64,000 bases of DNA from Methylobacterium amylolyticum (GTDB taxonomy: Bacteria > Pseudomonadota > Alphaproteobacteria > Rhizobiales > Beijerinckiaceae). The stretch's first letter is position 1. The number at the start of each line of letters is the position of its first letter. A model generated the notes under the pieces. The model saw only the letters and a program-made list of their open reading frames with translations. It ran no database searches and was not told the DNA's origin. Below, one piece after another: positions 27,219 through 35,014 of this stretch. The DNA lies in the NCBI RefSeq assembly GCF_030700245.1, contig NZ_JAUYZI010000002.1, positions 224,315 through 288,314 of the forward strand. The letters are read 5' to 3'. The position numbers were made by a program, and so were the translations under genes.

Positions 27219-27866
27219 ATGACCAGCACCCAAGCGCCCGGCCCCCAGGGCCCGACGCCCGGCCCCGGCACCACGCCCTCCGGCGTGCCCCTCGTCGGGA
27301 TGGCGCGCCTCGACGCGATGAGCGCCGCGCTGGCCCGCAACTGGTGGCTCGTCGTCCTGCGCGGGGTGCTCGGCATCCTGTTCGGCATTCTCGCCTTCGC
27401 GGCGCCCGCCGCCTTCGTGCTGTCGCTGGTGCTGTTCTTCGCCGCCTACATGCTGGTCGACGGGGTGTTCACGGTGATCGCGGCGATCCGCGCCGCCCAG
27501 CGGCACGAGCGCTGGGGCTTCCTGCTGCTCGAAGGGATCGTCGACATCGTCGTCGGCGTCGCCGCGGTGCTGGTGCCGACCGCCGCGGTCTGGGCCTTCG
27601 TCCTGCTGCTGGCGACCTGGGCGCTGGTCACCGGCGGGCTGATGATCGCGGCGGCCTTCCGCCTGCACCTGCATTACGGCCGCTGGTGGCTCGTCCTCGG
27701 CGGGGTGGTCTCGATCCTGTTCGGGCTCGCGCTGCTGATCAATCCCGGCATGTCGGCCCTCGTGCTGACGTGGTGGATCGGGAGCTACGCCTTCGCCTTC
27801 GGCGTGCTGCTGCTGATCCTGGGCTTCCAGCTCCGCGGACGCCACGGCGCGGCCCCGCGCCTGTAA
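27219..27866 (+). CDS. HdeD/DUF308-family membrane protein
   Basis: A 215-residue protein with six hydrophobic helices arranged as repeated pairs (LRGVLGILFGILAFAAP, LEGIVDIVVGVAAVLVP, LGGVVSILFGLALLINP), the internal three-fold repeat typical of HdeD/DUF308 proteins. HdeD of E. coli contributes to acid resistance at high cell density, and the molecular role is unknown. The frame is open from 27030, but the upstream part is Arg-rich shadow. MTSTQAPGPQ is the chosen start, with a GTG two codons earlier as alternative. It is divergent from emrA and 77 bases upstream of the penicillin-binding protein gene. Confidence 0.85.
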   Translation: MTSTQAPGPQGPTPGPGTTPSGVPLVGMARLDAMSAALARNWWLVVLRGVLGILFGILAFAAPAAFVLSLVLFFAAYMLVDGVFTVIAAIRAAQRHERWGFLLLEGIVDIVVGVAAVLVPTAAVWAFVLLLATWALVTGGLMIAAAFRLHLHYGRWWLVLGGVVSILFGLALLINPGMSALVLTWWIGSYAFAFGVLLLILGFQLRGRHGAAPRL

Positions 27867-27943
27867 CCCGCGCGCCGTAGCCCGGGCGGACCGGTCCGGG
27901 CTAGAACGGCGCGTCGACCGGCGCCGCCGGTTCCGGGACAGGG

Positions 27944-30463
27944 ATGACGATGACAGGCGACGCGCCGGAGCGCGCCCCGGCCGGCGGACAGGGCCCGGAT
28001 CCCGGCGCGGCGCCCGACACGCGGGCGGCCGCCCGGGCGGTCCTGGGCGCGGCCGCCCTCCTCGCCCGCCAGCTCGGGGTGCTGCTCGCCGGCCTCGGGC
28101 TCGGCGCGGTCCGCCTCGGTCGGAGCGGGCTCGCCGGGGCCCGCGCGCGGCTGCGCCGGGCGGCGCCCGCAACTGGGGCCACGCCCGAAGCCACGACTGC
28201 GGCCATGAGTGCGGCCACGACCGGGGCCACGCCTGGGTCCGCGCCGGATCCGGCCCGGCCGCGCGCCCGGCGGTTCGGGCGCCGCCCGGCCCTCGTCGCG
28301 GGCGCGGCGCTGCTGCTGCCGCTCCTGCTGCTCGGGATCTACGTGCTCGCGGCGCTCGTCACCCTGCCGCCGCTCGGCAGCGCCGCCGTCGACACCGGCC
28401 AGCGGGCGCTCACCGTGGAGGCCGACGACGGGCGCCCCTTCGCCACCCGCGGCAGCTATCGCGGGCAGCGGCTGACGGGGGCCGACCTGCCGCCCCACCT
28501 CGCCCAGGCGATCGTCGCCATCGAGGACCGGCGCTTCTACAGCCACTGGGGGATCGACCTGCGCGGGCTCGCCCGGGCGGCGTGGCGCAACGCGCTGGGC
28601 GGCGGCGTGCGCGAGGGCGGCTCGACCATCACCCAGCAATACGTCCGCCTGATCGCCCTCAACCAGGAGAAGACGCTCTGGCGCAAGACGCAGGAGGCGC
28701 TGCTGGCCCTGCGCGTCGAGGCGACGATGAGCAAGGACGAGATCCTGCTCGGCTACCTCGACGCCGCCTATTTCGGGGCCGGCGCCTACGGGGCGGACGC
28801 GGCGGCGCGGCGCTACTTCGGCAAGCCCGCCAAGGCGCTGACCCTGCCGGAGGCGGCGATGCTGGCCGGCCTCGTCCGCGCCCCCTCGCAGCTCGCGCCG
28901 ACGCGCAACCTCGGCGGCGCCAAGGAGCGGGCCGACGTGGTGCTCCAGGCGATGGTCGAGACCGGGGCCATCACCCAGGCGGAGGCCGACGCGGCGCGCC
29001 GGGAGAGCGTCCGCCTGCGCACGCCCCCCGAGACGCCGCCGGGCACCAACTACTTCCTCGACATGATCGCGGGGGACGTGAAGCGGCTCGCCGGCACGGA
29101 CGGCGACATGACGGTGCGCACGACCCTCAACCTCGACCTCCAGAGCCTCGCCGAGGGCGTGGTCGCCCGCCGCCTCGACAAGGACGGGGCCCGCCGCAAG
29201 GTCGGGCAGGCGGCGATGGTGGTGCTGTCGAAGGAGGGCGCGATCCTCGCAATGGTCGGCGGCCGCGACTACGAGGACAGCCAGTTCAACCGCGCCACCC
29301 AGGCCAAGCGCCAGCCGGGCTCGCTGTTCAAGATGCTGGCCTACCTCACCGCCTACGAGCGGGGGATGACGCCCGAGACGACCTTCGTCGACCGCCCGGT
29401 GCGGATCGGCGACTGGGAGCCCGAGAACGACGACGGCCGCTACCGCGGGTCGGTCCCGCTGCGCACCGCCTTCGCCCTGTCGATCAACACCGTGGCCGCC
29501 CAGATCGGCCAGGAGGTCGGCATCCCCGCGGTGATCGCCACCGCCAGGAAACTCGGGATCCAGTCCGAGCTGCCGAACGTGCCGAGTCTCGTCCTCGGCT
29601 CGGGGGCGGTGAGCCTCCTGGAGATCACCCGCGCCTTCGGCTCGGTGCTGGCGGGGCGCGCGCCGCTCCAGACCTACGCGATCCACGCGATCCGGGGCGG
29701 GGCGCCGCAGCCCCTCTACGCGCGCCCGGAGCCGCCGGCCGGCCCCAGCCTCGCCGCCGAGCCCCGCGCGATGATGCTCGACTCGCTCCAGGCGGTGGTC
29801 GAGTCCGGCACCGGCCGGGCGGCGCGGGTGCCGGGCCAGATCGTCGGCGGCAAGACCGGCACCAGCCAGGATTTTCGCGATGCGTGGTTCGTCGGGGTGA
29901 CCCCGGAGATGACCGTCGGCGTCTGGGTCGGCAACGACGACGACAGCCCGATGAGCCGGATGTTCGGCGGCGAGATGCCGGCCGGCATCGTCCACGACTT
30001 CATCCAGCGCGCGAGCGCCCAGCTCGCCAAGGGGCGGCCGCGCCCCTCCGCCGCCCGGGGCGAACCGGCGCCCGCCGCAAGCCCGCAGGCCCCCGTCAGC
30101 ACGCAGACCCCCGCCGCGCAGACCTCCGCCGCGCAGGCCCCCGACCCGGCGGCGGCCGAGGCGCGCGGCGTGCCGTCGGTGGTCGATACCGGCACGCTGA
30201 GCTTCCGCGGCCGCGTCGTGCGGCTGCTCGGCGTCGACGGCCAGGGCGGACACCTCGCCCGCCAGCTCGCCCGCTACCTGCGCCGCCGCGAGGTGGTCTG
30301 CACCCCCGAGGGCGCCGCCGCGCGCTGCCGGATCGAGGGCGAGGATCTCGCCGCCTTGATCCTGGCGGCCGGCGGCGCCCGCGCCGCCGAGGACGCGCCC
30401 GCCGACCTGCTGGCCGCCGAGGAGCAGGCCCGGGCCGAGCGCGTCGGCCTGTGGGGGCGGTGA
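27944..30463 (+). CDS. Class A penicillin-binding protein (PBP1A type) with SNase-like C-terminal domain
   Basis: An 839-residue bifunctional peptidoglycan synthase. An Ala/Thr-rich cytoplasmic N-terminus precedes one membrane helix (about residues 120-145). The GT51 transglycosylase has IEDRRFYSHWGID and GGSTITQQYVRL. The transpeptidase has SLFK (Ser nucleophile), SIN and KTGTS. After a Pro/Ala/Gln linker, the last 105 residues read GRVVRLLGVDGQGGHLARQL through RAERVGLWGR, which follows the order of staphylococcal-nuclease-like domains, but the active-site Glu and the second catalytic Arg are not found. That tail is not part of the usual PBP1A architecture and may bind nucleic acid, glycan or protein. 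Confidence 0.9.
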   Translation: MTMTGDAPERAPAGGQGPDPGAAPDTRAAARAVLGAAALLARQLGVLLAGLGLGAVRLGRSGLAGARARLRRAAPATGATPEATTAAMSAATTGATPGSAPDPARPRARRFGRRPALVAGAALLLPLLLLGIYVLAALVTLPPLGSAAVDTGQRALTVEADDGRPFATRGSYRGQRLTGADLPPHLAQAIVAIEDRRFYSHWGIDLRGLARAAWRNALGGGVREGGSTITQQYVRLIALNQEKTLWRKTQEALLALRVEATMSKDEILLGYLDAAYFGAGAYGADAAARRYFGKPAKALTLPEAAMLAGLVRAPSQLAPTRNLGGAKERADVVLQAMVETGAITQAEADAARRESVRLRTPPETPPGTNYFLDMIAGDVKRLAGTDGDMTVRTTLNLDLQSLAEGVVARRLDKDGARRKVGQAAMVVLSKEGAILAMVGGRDYEDSQFNRATQAKRQPGSLFKMLAYLTAYERGMTPETTFVDRPVRIGDWEPENDDGRYRGSVPLRTAFALSINTVAAQIGQEVGIPAVIATARKLGIQSELPNVPSLVLGSGAVSLLEITRAFGSVLAGRAPLQTYAIHAIRGGAPQPLYARPEPPAGPSLAAEPRAMMLDSLQAVVESGTGRAARVPGQIVGGKTGTSQDFRDAWFVGVTPEMTVGVWVGNDDDSPMSRMFGGEMPAGIVHDFIQRASAQLAKGRPRPSAARGEPAPAASPQAPVSTQTPAAQTSAAQAPDPAAAEARGVPSVVDTGTLSFRGRVVRLLGVDGQGGHLARQLARYLRRREVVCTPEGAAARCRIEGEDLAALILAAGGARAAEDAPADLLAAEEQARAERVGLWGR

Positions 30464-30602
30464 CGGTTCTGAAGCCGCTTTTGCAGAAAGTGGTCGCCGG
30501 TTCGACGCAACCTGCGATCCGTCGAGAACCCAAGCGGGCGAAGCATGGGCGGGCCCACAGGACACGGCACTTCGGTGTTTAGCCCGGCACTCCCAACCAA
30601 CC

Positions 30603-30720
30603 CCCTCATCCTGAGGTGCCCGCGAGAGCGGGCCTCGAAGGAGCCCTCCAGGGATCGCGCGGCCGGCTGGAGGCCTCCTTCGAGGCCCCTTGCCCCTGCA
30701 AGGGGCACCTCAGGATGAGG
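30603..30720. repeat. Dispersed palindromic element, family B copy 2
   Basis: It has the same mirrored ends CCTCATCCTGAGGTGC / CACCTCAGGATGAGG as the copy at 17964-18070, with CCTCGAAGGAG arms. It fills most of the 329-base gap between the penicillin-binding protein gene and the convergent DUF1810 gene; I see nothing else in that gap. Confidence 0.9.
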
Positions 30721-30792
30721 TGAGAGGATGGGAGAGATCAGCAGGCCGTCGCCCATCATGTACTGTCGTGTGGCGTGCCAACGCGAACCTGA

Positions 30793-31215
30793 TTAGCCGA
30801 GCTTGGCGAGCGTCAGCGGGTCGGGCTCTCCGCCAAAGTATCTGTCGAGCGCGGCCGCGAAGGCCGGCTCCTCCGGCGCGGCCCGGCCGAACAGGGTCAT
30901 GCTGGAGCGGAACTTCACGTCGTCGGGGGCGCCGAAGATCGCGCGCGCCGAGCGGCCCTCCACCGCGTTCACCGCCGCCGTGCAGGCCAGGAGCCGCGGC
31001 CCGAGCACGGGGTGGCCGAGATAGGCCCGCGCCTCGTCGAGGGAGGCGATGGCGTAGCAGCGCGCCGTCGGGCTCGCGCCGAGCCCGGAGATCTGGGGGA
31101 ACACGAACCACATCCAGTGGCTGCGCTTCTCCCCAGCCCGCAATTCGGCCAGCGCCCGCTCGTAGGTGCCGGCCTGCGCCTCGACGAAGCGCCGCAAGTC
31201 GTGCGGATCCTCCAC
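30793..31215 (-). CDS. DUF1810-family protein
   Basis: A 140-residue soluble protein of a widespread small family of unknown function (E. coli has none; rhizobia and others do). Conserved stretches visible are DPHDLRRFVEAQAGTYERAL, EKRSHWMWFVFPQISGLG and MTLFGRAAP near the C-terminus. GTG at 31215 is chosen because GGGAGGA lies five bases before it and the length then fits the family. The longer frame to 31992 crosses repeats and is not coding. Confidence 0.85.
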   Translation of the reverse strand: MEDPHDLRRFVEAQAGTYERALAELRAGEKRSHWMWFVFPQISGLGASPTARCYAIASLDEARAYLGHPVLGPRLLACTAAVNAVEGRSARAIFGAPDDVKFRSSMTLFGRAAPEEPAFAAALDRYFGGEPDPLTLAKLG

Positions 31216-31407
31216 GGCGTCCTCCCGCCGATGCCGGCCGCCGGGCCGGACTCCTCGGTGACTCAAGCGCGGGCCGGTCCTGTCGTATCCGCGCCGTCTA
31301 AGCGTGGGCCCCGGCAGGGCGGGAGCCGGCCTTCCACGGCGCCCCCGCCCGCACAGCCTGGACATTCCCATATCGCCTGCGGGACAGAGCGTCGAACCGT
31401 GACGCGG

Positions 31408-31517
31408 TTCCCCTCCCCCTTGTGGGGAGGGGTTAGGGGTGGGGGTGGCGCAGGATCGAGCGGTCCGGTCCCTCCTGAACCACCCCAACCTCCGGCTCCT
31501 CCCCACAAGGGGGAGGA
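31408..31517. repeat. Dispersed palindromic element, family A copy 2
   Basis: It opens CCCTCCCCCTTGTGGGGAGG and closes CTCCTCCCCACAAGGGGGAGG, with the central GGGTGGGGGTGGCGCAGGA / TCCTGAACCACCCC. It is the same family as the elements at 14048 and 54881. It belongs to the 492-base gene-free stretch 31216-31707 and directly abuts the 39-base tandem array. Confidence 0.85.
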
Positions 31518-31634
31518 GAGGCGGATCTCGGGCAAGCCCGAGGTCCGTGGGGAGGAGAGGCGGATCTCGGGCAAGCCCGAGGTCCGTGGGGAGGAGAGGC
31601 GGATCTCGGGCAAGCCCGAGGTCCGTGGGGAGGA
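31518..31634. repeat. Three perfect 39-base tandem repeats containing a hairpin
   Basis: Units at 31518-31556, 31557-31595 and 31596-31634 are identical. Each contains the perfect inverted repeat CTCGGGC-AA-GCCCGAG and ends GTCCGTGGGGAGGA, which copies the edge of the adjoining family A element, suggesting local amplification of it. The unit length is a multiple of three, so an ORF shadow repeats in frame, but I do not regard it as coding. Confidence 0.95.
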
Positions 31635-31707
31635 GAAGCCCGGCGGTCACCGTTCGCGGGATAGATGCGCGAATCCCCCAGGCCCACACAGCAAGGCCCG
31701 ACACCCC

Positions 31708-32112
31708 ATGATCGGCGCGTTCGTCTCCTGGATCGTCGCGTGGATGGTCGTCCACCCGGCAACGAGCCACGCCCTGACGGCAATCCCCGAGACCGTCGGC
31801 CTCGCGGTGGCGATGCGGGCGCTGCGCGGACCGCGCCCGGAGGCGACCGCCGCGCTCGTCGTCTCGACCTACTATTACGGCCGCGAGGCGGGCCAGCGCG
31901 AGCACGACATCCGGCACGCCGGCTGGGACGCGGTGCAGGCCCATCTCGGCGCCGAGTTCCTGTACGGCTGGTCCCTGCCGAACCTCCAGCAATGGGTCGC
32001 GCCGACCTGCGCCGCCTGGACGGTCGCCCTCCTCCTGATCCTCGCCCGCCGCGCCGGCACCCGGGCCGGGGGCGCCGTCCGTGCGTCCGCAGGCGGGCCG
32101 CCCGGGGGCTGA
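31708..32112 (+). CDS. Conserved hypothetical protein with membrane segments
   Basis: A 134-residue protein I do not recognise with certainty. The N-terminus (IGAFVSWIVAWMVVHPATSHAL) and residues near 100-115 (APTCAAWTVALLLILARR) are hydrophobic. Between them is a hydrophilic stretch, YYYGREAGQREHDIRH, and GWSLPNLQQWVAP. The pattern resembles small membrane proteins found in some tailed phages and their bacterial hosts, but no other phage gene is present. The frame is open from 31012, mostly through repeats; ATG at 31708 is the first that gives a sensible protein. Confidence 0.55.
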   Translation: MIGAFVSWIVAWMVVHPATSHALTAIPETVGLAVAMRALRGPRPEATAALVVSTYYYGREAGQREHDIRHAGWDAVQAHLGAEFLYGWSLPNLQQWVAPTCAAWTVALLLILARRAGTRAGGAVRASAGGPPGG

Positions 32113-32183
32113 CGGGCGGGAGAACCGGTGTAGGATCCCCGCGGCGCCCGGCCCATCGGCGGCGGGCCGCGGAGGCCGGCCCC

Positions 32184-32477
32184 ATGCTGTTCCACGTCCA
32201 GATGACCGTGAACCTCCCGCACGACCTCGACCCGGCCCGGGCCGAGCGGCTGAAGGCCGAGGAGCGGGCCCGCGCCCTCGACCTGCAGCGGGCGGGCACG
32301 TGGCGCCACCTCTGGCGGGTGGCCGGCGCCTACGCCAACGTCTCGATCTTCGACGTGGAGGGGCCGGAGGAGCTGCACGCCATCCTCTCCGGCCTGCCGC
32401 TGTTCCCGTTCATGGACGTGCGGGTGCAGGCCCTGTGCACCCACCCCTCCTCCCTCGAAGCGGCCGGCGACCGATAG
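32184..32477 (+). CDS. catC: Muconolactone delta-isomerase
   Basis: A 97-residue protein of the muconolactone isomerase fold. It begins MLFHVQMTVNLPHDLDPARA and includes KAEERARALDLQRAGTWRHLW, VSIFDVEGPEELHAIL and LPLFPFMDVRVQALCTHPS, all typical of CatC. The enzyme moves the double bond of muconolactone to give 3-oxoadipate enol-lactone in catechol breakdown. That product is the substrate of the pcaD product encoded 330 bases downstream. catA and catB are not in the window. Confidence 0.9.
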   Translation: MLFHVQMTVNLPHDLDPARAERLKAEERARALDLQRAGTWRHLWRVAGAYANVSIFDVEGPEELHAILSGLPLFPFMDVRVQALCTHPSSLEAAGDR

Positions 32478-32487
32478 CGAGCCCGCG

Positions 32488-32787
32488 ATGCCCTACATCA
32501 TCGAGACGTTCGACAAGCCCGACCATCAGGCGATGCGCCAATCGTTGCGGGCCGAGCACCTCGCCTTCCTGGCCGAGCACGCCGGCCGGCTGCTCGCCTG
32601 CGGCGCCAAGCTGAACGACGACGGCGGCGACCGGGGCGGCGGCCTCTACATCGTCGATACCGAGGACCGGGCCGAGGCGGAGGCGCTGATCGCCGCCGAC
32701 CCGTTCGCGCGGGCCGGCCTGTTCGAGCGGGTGCTCGTCACCCGCTGGCGCAAGGCGTATCTCGGCGGCACCTGCTACCTGCCCTGA
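32488..32787 (+). CDS. YciI-like protein
   Basis: A 99-residue ferredoxin-like small protein. MPYIIETFDKPDHQAMRQSLR, EHLAFLAEHAGRLLACGAK and the family-typical DRAEAEALIAADPFARAGLFE mark it as YciI-like, a family related to CatC-type isomerases and dimeric alpha-beta barrels. It lies ten bases after catC and 20 before pcaD on the same strand, so it probably takes part in the same aromatic pathway or handles one of its lactones. No catalytic assignment can be made. Confidence 0.85.
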   Translation: MPYIIETFDKPDHQAMRQSLRAEHLAFLAEHAGRLLACGAKLNDDGGDRGGGLYIVDTEDRAEAEALIAADPFARAGLFERVLVTRWRKAYLGGTCYLP

Positions 32788-32807
32788 CGACTTGTCCTGA
32801 GGGTCCC

Positions 32808-33596
32808 ATGCCGCAGATCCGCGTCGGCGACGTCGACCTCCGCTACGAGCTGGCCGGGCCGGAGGGCGCCCCGGTCGTCGCCTTCTCGAACTCGCTCGGG
32901 GCCACGCTGGAGATGTGGGACGCGCTGCTGCCCGCCCTCGGCGGCGGCTACCGCGCCCTGCGCTACGACACCCGCGGCCACGGCGGCTCGGCGACCCGCG
33001 ACGCCCCCGCCGAGATCGCCGACCTCGCCGGCGACCTCGCGGGCCTGCTCGACGCGCTCGGCATCGGCCGGGCGCACCTCGTCGGCCTGTCGCTCGGCGG
33101 CATGACGGTGCAGGCGCTGGCGAGCGCCGATCCGGGCCGGCCGCTCAGCGCCACCCTGATGGCCACCGCCGCGCACCTGCCGAGCGCGGAGACCTGGAAC
33201 GAGCGCGCCGCGACCGTGCGGGCTCAGGGGCCCGGCGCCCTGGTCGAGGCGACGCTCGGGCGCTGGTTCACGCCGGGCTTCGCGCAGCGGTCGACCGAGG
33301 CGGTGGCGGCCGTGCGCGCGCGCTTCCTCGCCTGCGACGCGGCCGGCTACGCGGTCTGCTGCGGGGCGATCGGGCGCATGGACCTGCGCCCGGCCCTGTC
33401 GGCGATCACGGCGCCGACCCTGGTGATCGCCGGCCGCGACGACCCTTCGACGCCCCCGGCCATGGCCGAGGCGCTCTGCGCCGGCATCCCGCATGCCGAG
33501 CTGGTCGTGCTGCCGCGGGCGGCGCACCTGCTCGCCGTGGAGCGGGCGGAGGCGGCCGGGGCCTACCTGCGCGCCTTCCTCGACCGGCACGCCTGA
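32808..33596 (+). CDS. pcaD: 3-oxoadipate enol-lactonase
   Basis: A 262-residue alpha/beta hydrolase that opens 3-oxoadipate enol-lactone to 3-oxoadipate. The oxyanion region FSNSLGATLEMWDALLPAL is typical of PcaD, the nucleophile is Ser95 in VGLSLGGMTVQ, an Asp lies in AGRDDPSTPP and the catalytic His in LPRAAHLLAVE. The SNSLG motif favours enol-lactonase over other hydrolases. Third gene of the catC-yciI-pcaD set. It converges with the hypothetical gene at 33620. Confidence 0.9.
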   Translation: MPQIRVGDVDLRYELAGPEGAPVVAFSNSLGATLEMWDALLPALGGGYRALRYDTRGHGGSATRDAPAEIADLAGDLAGLLDALGIGRAHLVGLSLGGMTVQALASADPGRPLSATLMATAAHLPSAETWNERAATVRAQGPGALVEATLGRWFTPGFAQRSTEAVAAVRARFLACDAAGYAVCCGAIGRMDLRPALSAITAPTLVIAGRDDPSTPPAMAEALCAGIPHAELVVLPRAAHLLAVERAEAAGAYLRAFLDRHA

Positions 33597-33619
33597 GCGC
33601 CCGGCCGGGGCGGACCCGG

Positions 33620-33943
33620 TCAGTGGCAGACGAGGCCGGCCTCGGCGGGCGTCATCCCCCGGGCGAGGCGCCGGCCCACGTGGAACAGTGCCTTCTCGAT
33701 CAGGGTGATGGTCAGCGGGTCGCCGTCCTGCTTGGCGAAGCTATAGGCGTGGATCAGGCCGTCGCCGATCTCGTCCAGGAGTTCCGGGGAGGCGAGGCCG
33801 AGTTCCGGCGCGGGCGCGGCATCGGCGCAGCGGTCGAGGATCGCCTGCGTCGCCTCGATGGCCCGACGCGTCTCGTCGACGACGGTGCGCATCTCAGCGA
33901 CCAGTTCCGGCGTCGCGTCCGTGTCGGGTTTTTCGCTGTGCAT
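33620..33943 (-). CDS. Hypothetical protein
   Basis: A 107-residue soluble protein without recognised domain. It is mostly helical by composition: an N-terminal DATPELVAEMRTVVDETRRA, the middle ELLDEIGDGLIHAYSFAKQ and a C-terminal IEKALFHVGRRLARGM. Codon use is like that of neighbouring genes, and the start MHSEKPDTDA lies within a plausible promoter spacer shared with no other gene. It ends 23 bases from the convergent pcaD stop. Confidence 0.65.
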   Translation of the reverse strand: MHSEKPDTDATPELVAEMRTVVDETRRAIEATQAILDRCADAAPAPELGLASPELLDEIGDGLIHAYSFAKQDGDPLTITLIEKALFHVGRRLARGMTPAEAGLVCH

Positions 33944-34150
33944 CGTGGACCCCTCTCACCGGCGAGATTGCATCCACAGGTTGCGGTTCGTCAACAGTCA
34001 CACGACGACGGGTAGCAAGATCCGATCTGCATTGCAGAAAGGCCGCACTCGCCCTCGGGATGCCACTCCGAGGCGCCTCTTCGGGGACCGACCGGACAGT
34101 CGAAACCTCGACCCGTGCCGGGGCGCTCGCGACCTCGTGATGCGCGCGCG

Positions 34151-34178
34151 AGCCCCCGCGGATCGCTCCGCGGGGGCT
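34151..34178 (-). terminator. Terminator-like hairpin after the lanmodulin gene
   Basis: AGCCCCCGCGGA-TCGC-TCCGCGGGGGCT is a perfect 12-bp stem with a four-base loop, 33 bases past the lanM stop. There is no T-run after it, so it may only partly terminate or may protect the 3' end. Confidence 0.6.
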
Positions 34179-34211
34179 GGCAGGACGATGGGCGGAGGAC
34201 CGCCCGAAGGA

Positions 34212-34625
34212 TCACTTGATCAGGGCGAGGAGCGCCTTGCCGGCCTTGGAGTTCAGCTCCTTGGCGTCGAGGGTGCCGTCGTTGTCCGGATCCGCCGCCT
34301 TGAAGCGCTCGGCCACCGCGGCGAGGTACTCCTTCTTGTCGATGGTGCCGTCGTTGTCCGGGTCGGCCTGCTTGAGGCCGGCGGCGCTGAGGCGGCCCTT
34401 CAGCTCCTTCCGGTCCAGGGTGCCGTCCGAGTCCTTCTCGAGCCGGTCGAAGGTCGCCGAGGCCACCGCCTGCACTTCCTTCAGGTCGACGGTGCCGTCG
34501 TTGTCGGTGTCGATCATCTTCACGGCGCCGGCGCCGCTCATCGGCTTGGCCATGGCGGCGGGCGCTGCGAGACCGGCGACCGCCAGGGTCACCGCCGCGA
34601 AACCACTGAGAAACCGAAGGGTCAT
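34212..34625 (-). CDS. lanM: Lanmodulin-like periplasmic EF-hand protein
   Basis: A 137-residue exported protein with a signal peptide ending near AAMA-KP. Four EF-hand loops lie at residues 39-50 (DTDNDGTVDLKE), 63-74 (EKDSDGTLDRKE), 88-99 (DPDNDGTIDKKE) and 112-123 (DPDNDGTLDAKE). They are separated by only 12, 13 and 12 residues, the hallmark of lanmodulin; calmodulin-type proteins have about 25. Lanmodulin binds lanthanides very tightly in methylotrophs. Here the Pro at loop position 2 is kept only in EF3 and EF4 (Thr and Lys in EF1 and EF2), and EF2 begins with Glu instead of Asp, so metal preference or affinity may differ. The longer open frame upstream is not coding. Confidence 0.85.
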   Translation of the reverse strand: MTLRFLSGFAAVTLAVAGLAAPAAMAKPMSGAGAVKMIDTDNDGTVDLKEVQAVASATFDRLEKDSDGTLDRKELKGRLSAAGLKQADPDNDGTIDKKEYLAAVAERFKAADPDNDGTLDAKELNSKAGKALLALIK

Positions 34626-34720
34626 TGCCACTTTCTCCCGAAATTGCTTCGCGATCCTCCTAGTCTCGGAACCGTCATTGCGCAAGCGCGAAAAGGCCCG
34701 GGCTGCCCCGCGCAAACGAA

Positions 34721-34744
34721 AGGGGCCGGCGGATGCCGGCCCCT
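34721..34744 (-). terminator. Rho-independent-type terminator
   Basis: AGGGGCCGGC-GGAT-GCCGGCCCCT is a perfect ten-bp stem with a tetraloop. Read on the minus strand it is followed by TTCGTTTG. It lies 27 bases past the stop of the small secreted protein gene and separates it from lanM. Confidence 0.75.
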
Positions 34745-34771
34745 CGGATGGTCGCGGTCGGTTCGGCCGGC

Positions 34772-35014
34772 TCAGTAGCCGTTGCCGCGGCGGTAGACCG
34801 GACGGTCGTCCTCGAACCGCTGGCGGCGGTAGTAGCGGTCCTCCGCATCGCGGTCGCGGCGGTACTCCTCGCGCCGGAAATCGCGCTCGCGCTCGCCGCG
34901 GGAGCGCAGGTCGATGCTGGGGCCGCCCGGGCCGACGTCGATCCGCTGGGCAGAGGCCGGCACGACGCCGACGAGCGAGGCGGCCAGGACGGCACCGGCG
35001 AGCAAGGTCTTCAT
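34772..35014 (-). CDS. Small secreted Arg/Asp/Tyr-rich protein
   Basis: An 80-residue protein: signal peptide MKTLLAGAVLAASLVGVVPASA followed by a mature part of about 58 residues, full of Arg, Asp, Glu and Tyr (RRDRDAEDRYYRRQRFEDDR). GAGGGA lies seven bases before the ATG at 35014, which decides against the start five codons upstream. Function unknown; such highly charged periplasmic peptides are common in this group. It is transcribed in the same direction as lanM but has its own terminator. Confidence 0.7.
   Translation of the reverse strand: MKTLLAGAVLAASLVGVVPASAQRIDVGPGGPSIDLRSRGERERDFRREEYRRDRDAEDRYYRRQRFEDDRPVYRRGNGY

Noticed and set aside
31263..31613. A 116-codon minus-strand ORF with repeated EIRLSSPRTSGLP
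   Set aside because: The repeats are the translation of the 39-base tandem DNA units, and the frame continues through a palindromic repeat; there is no gene-like composition.
31518..31634. CRISPR-like array
   Set aside because: The three 39-base units are contiguous with no spacers between them and no cas genes are present; it is a plain tandem repeat.
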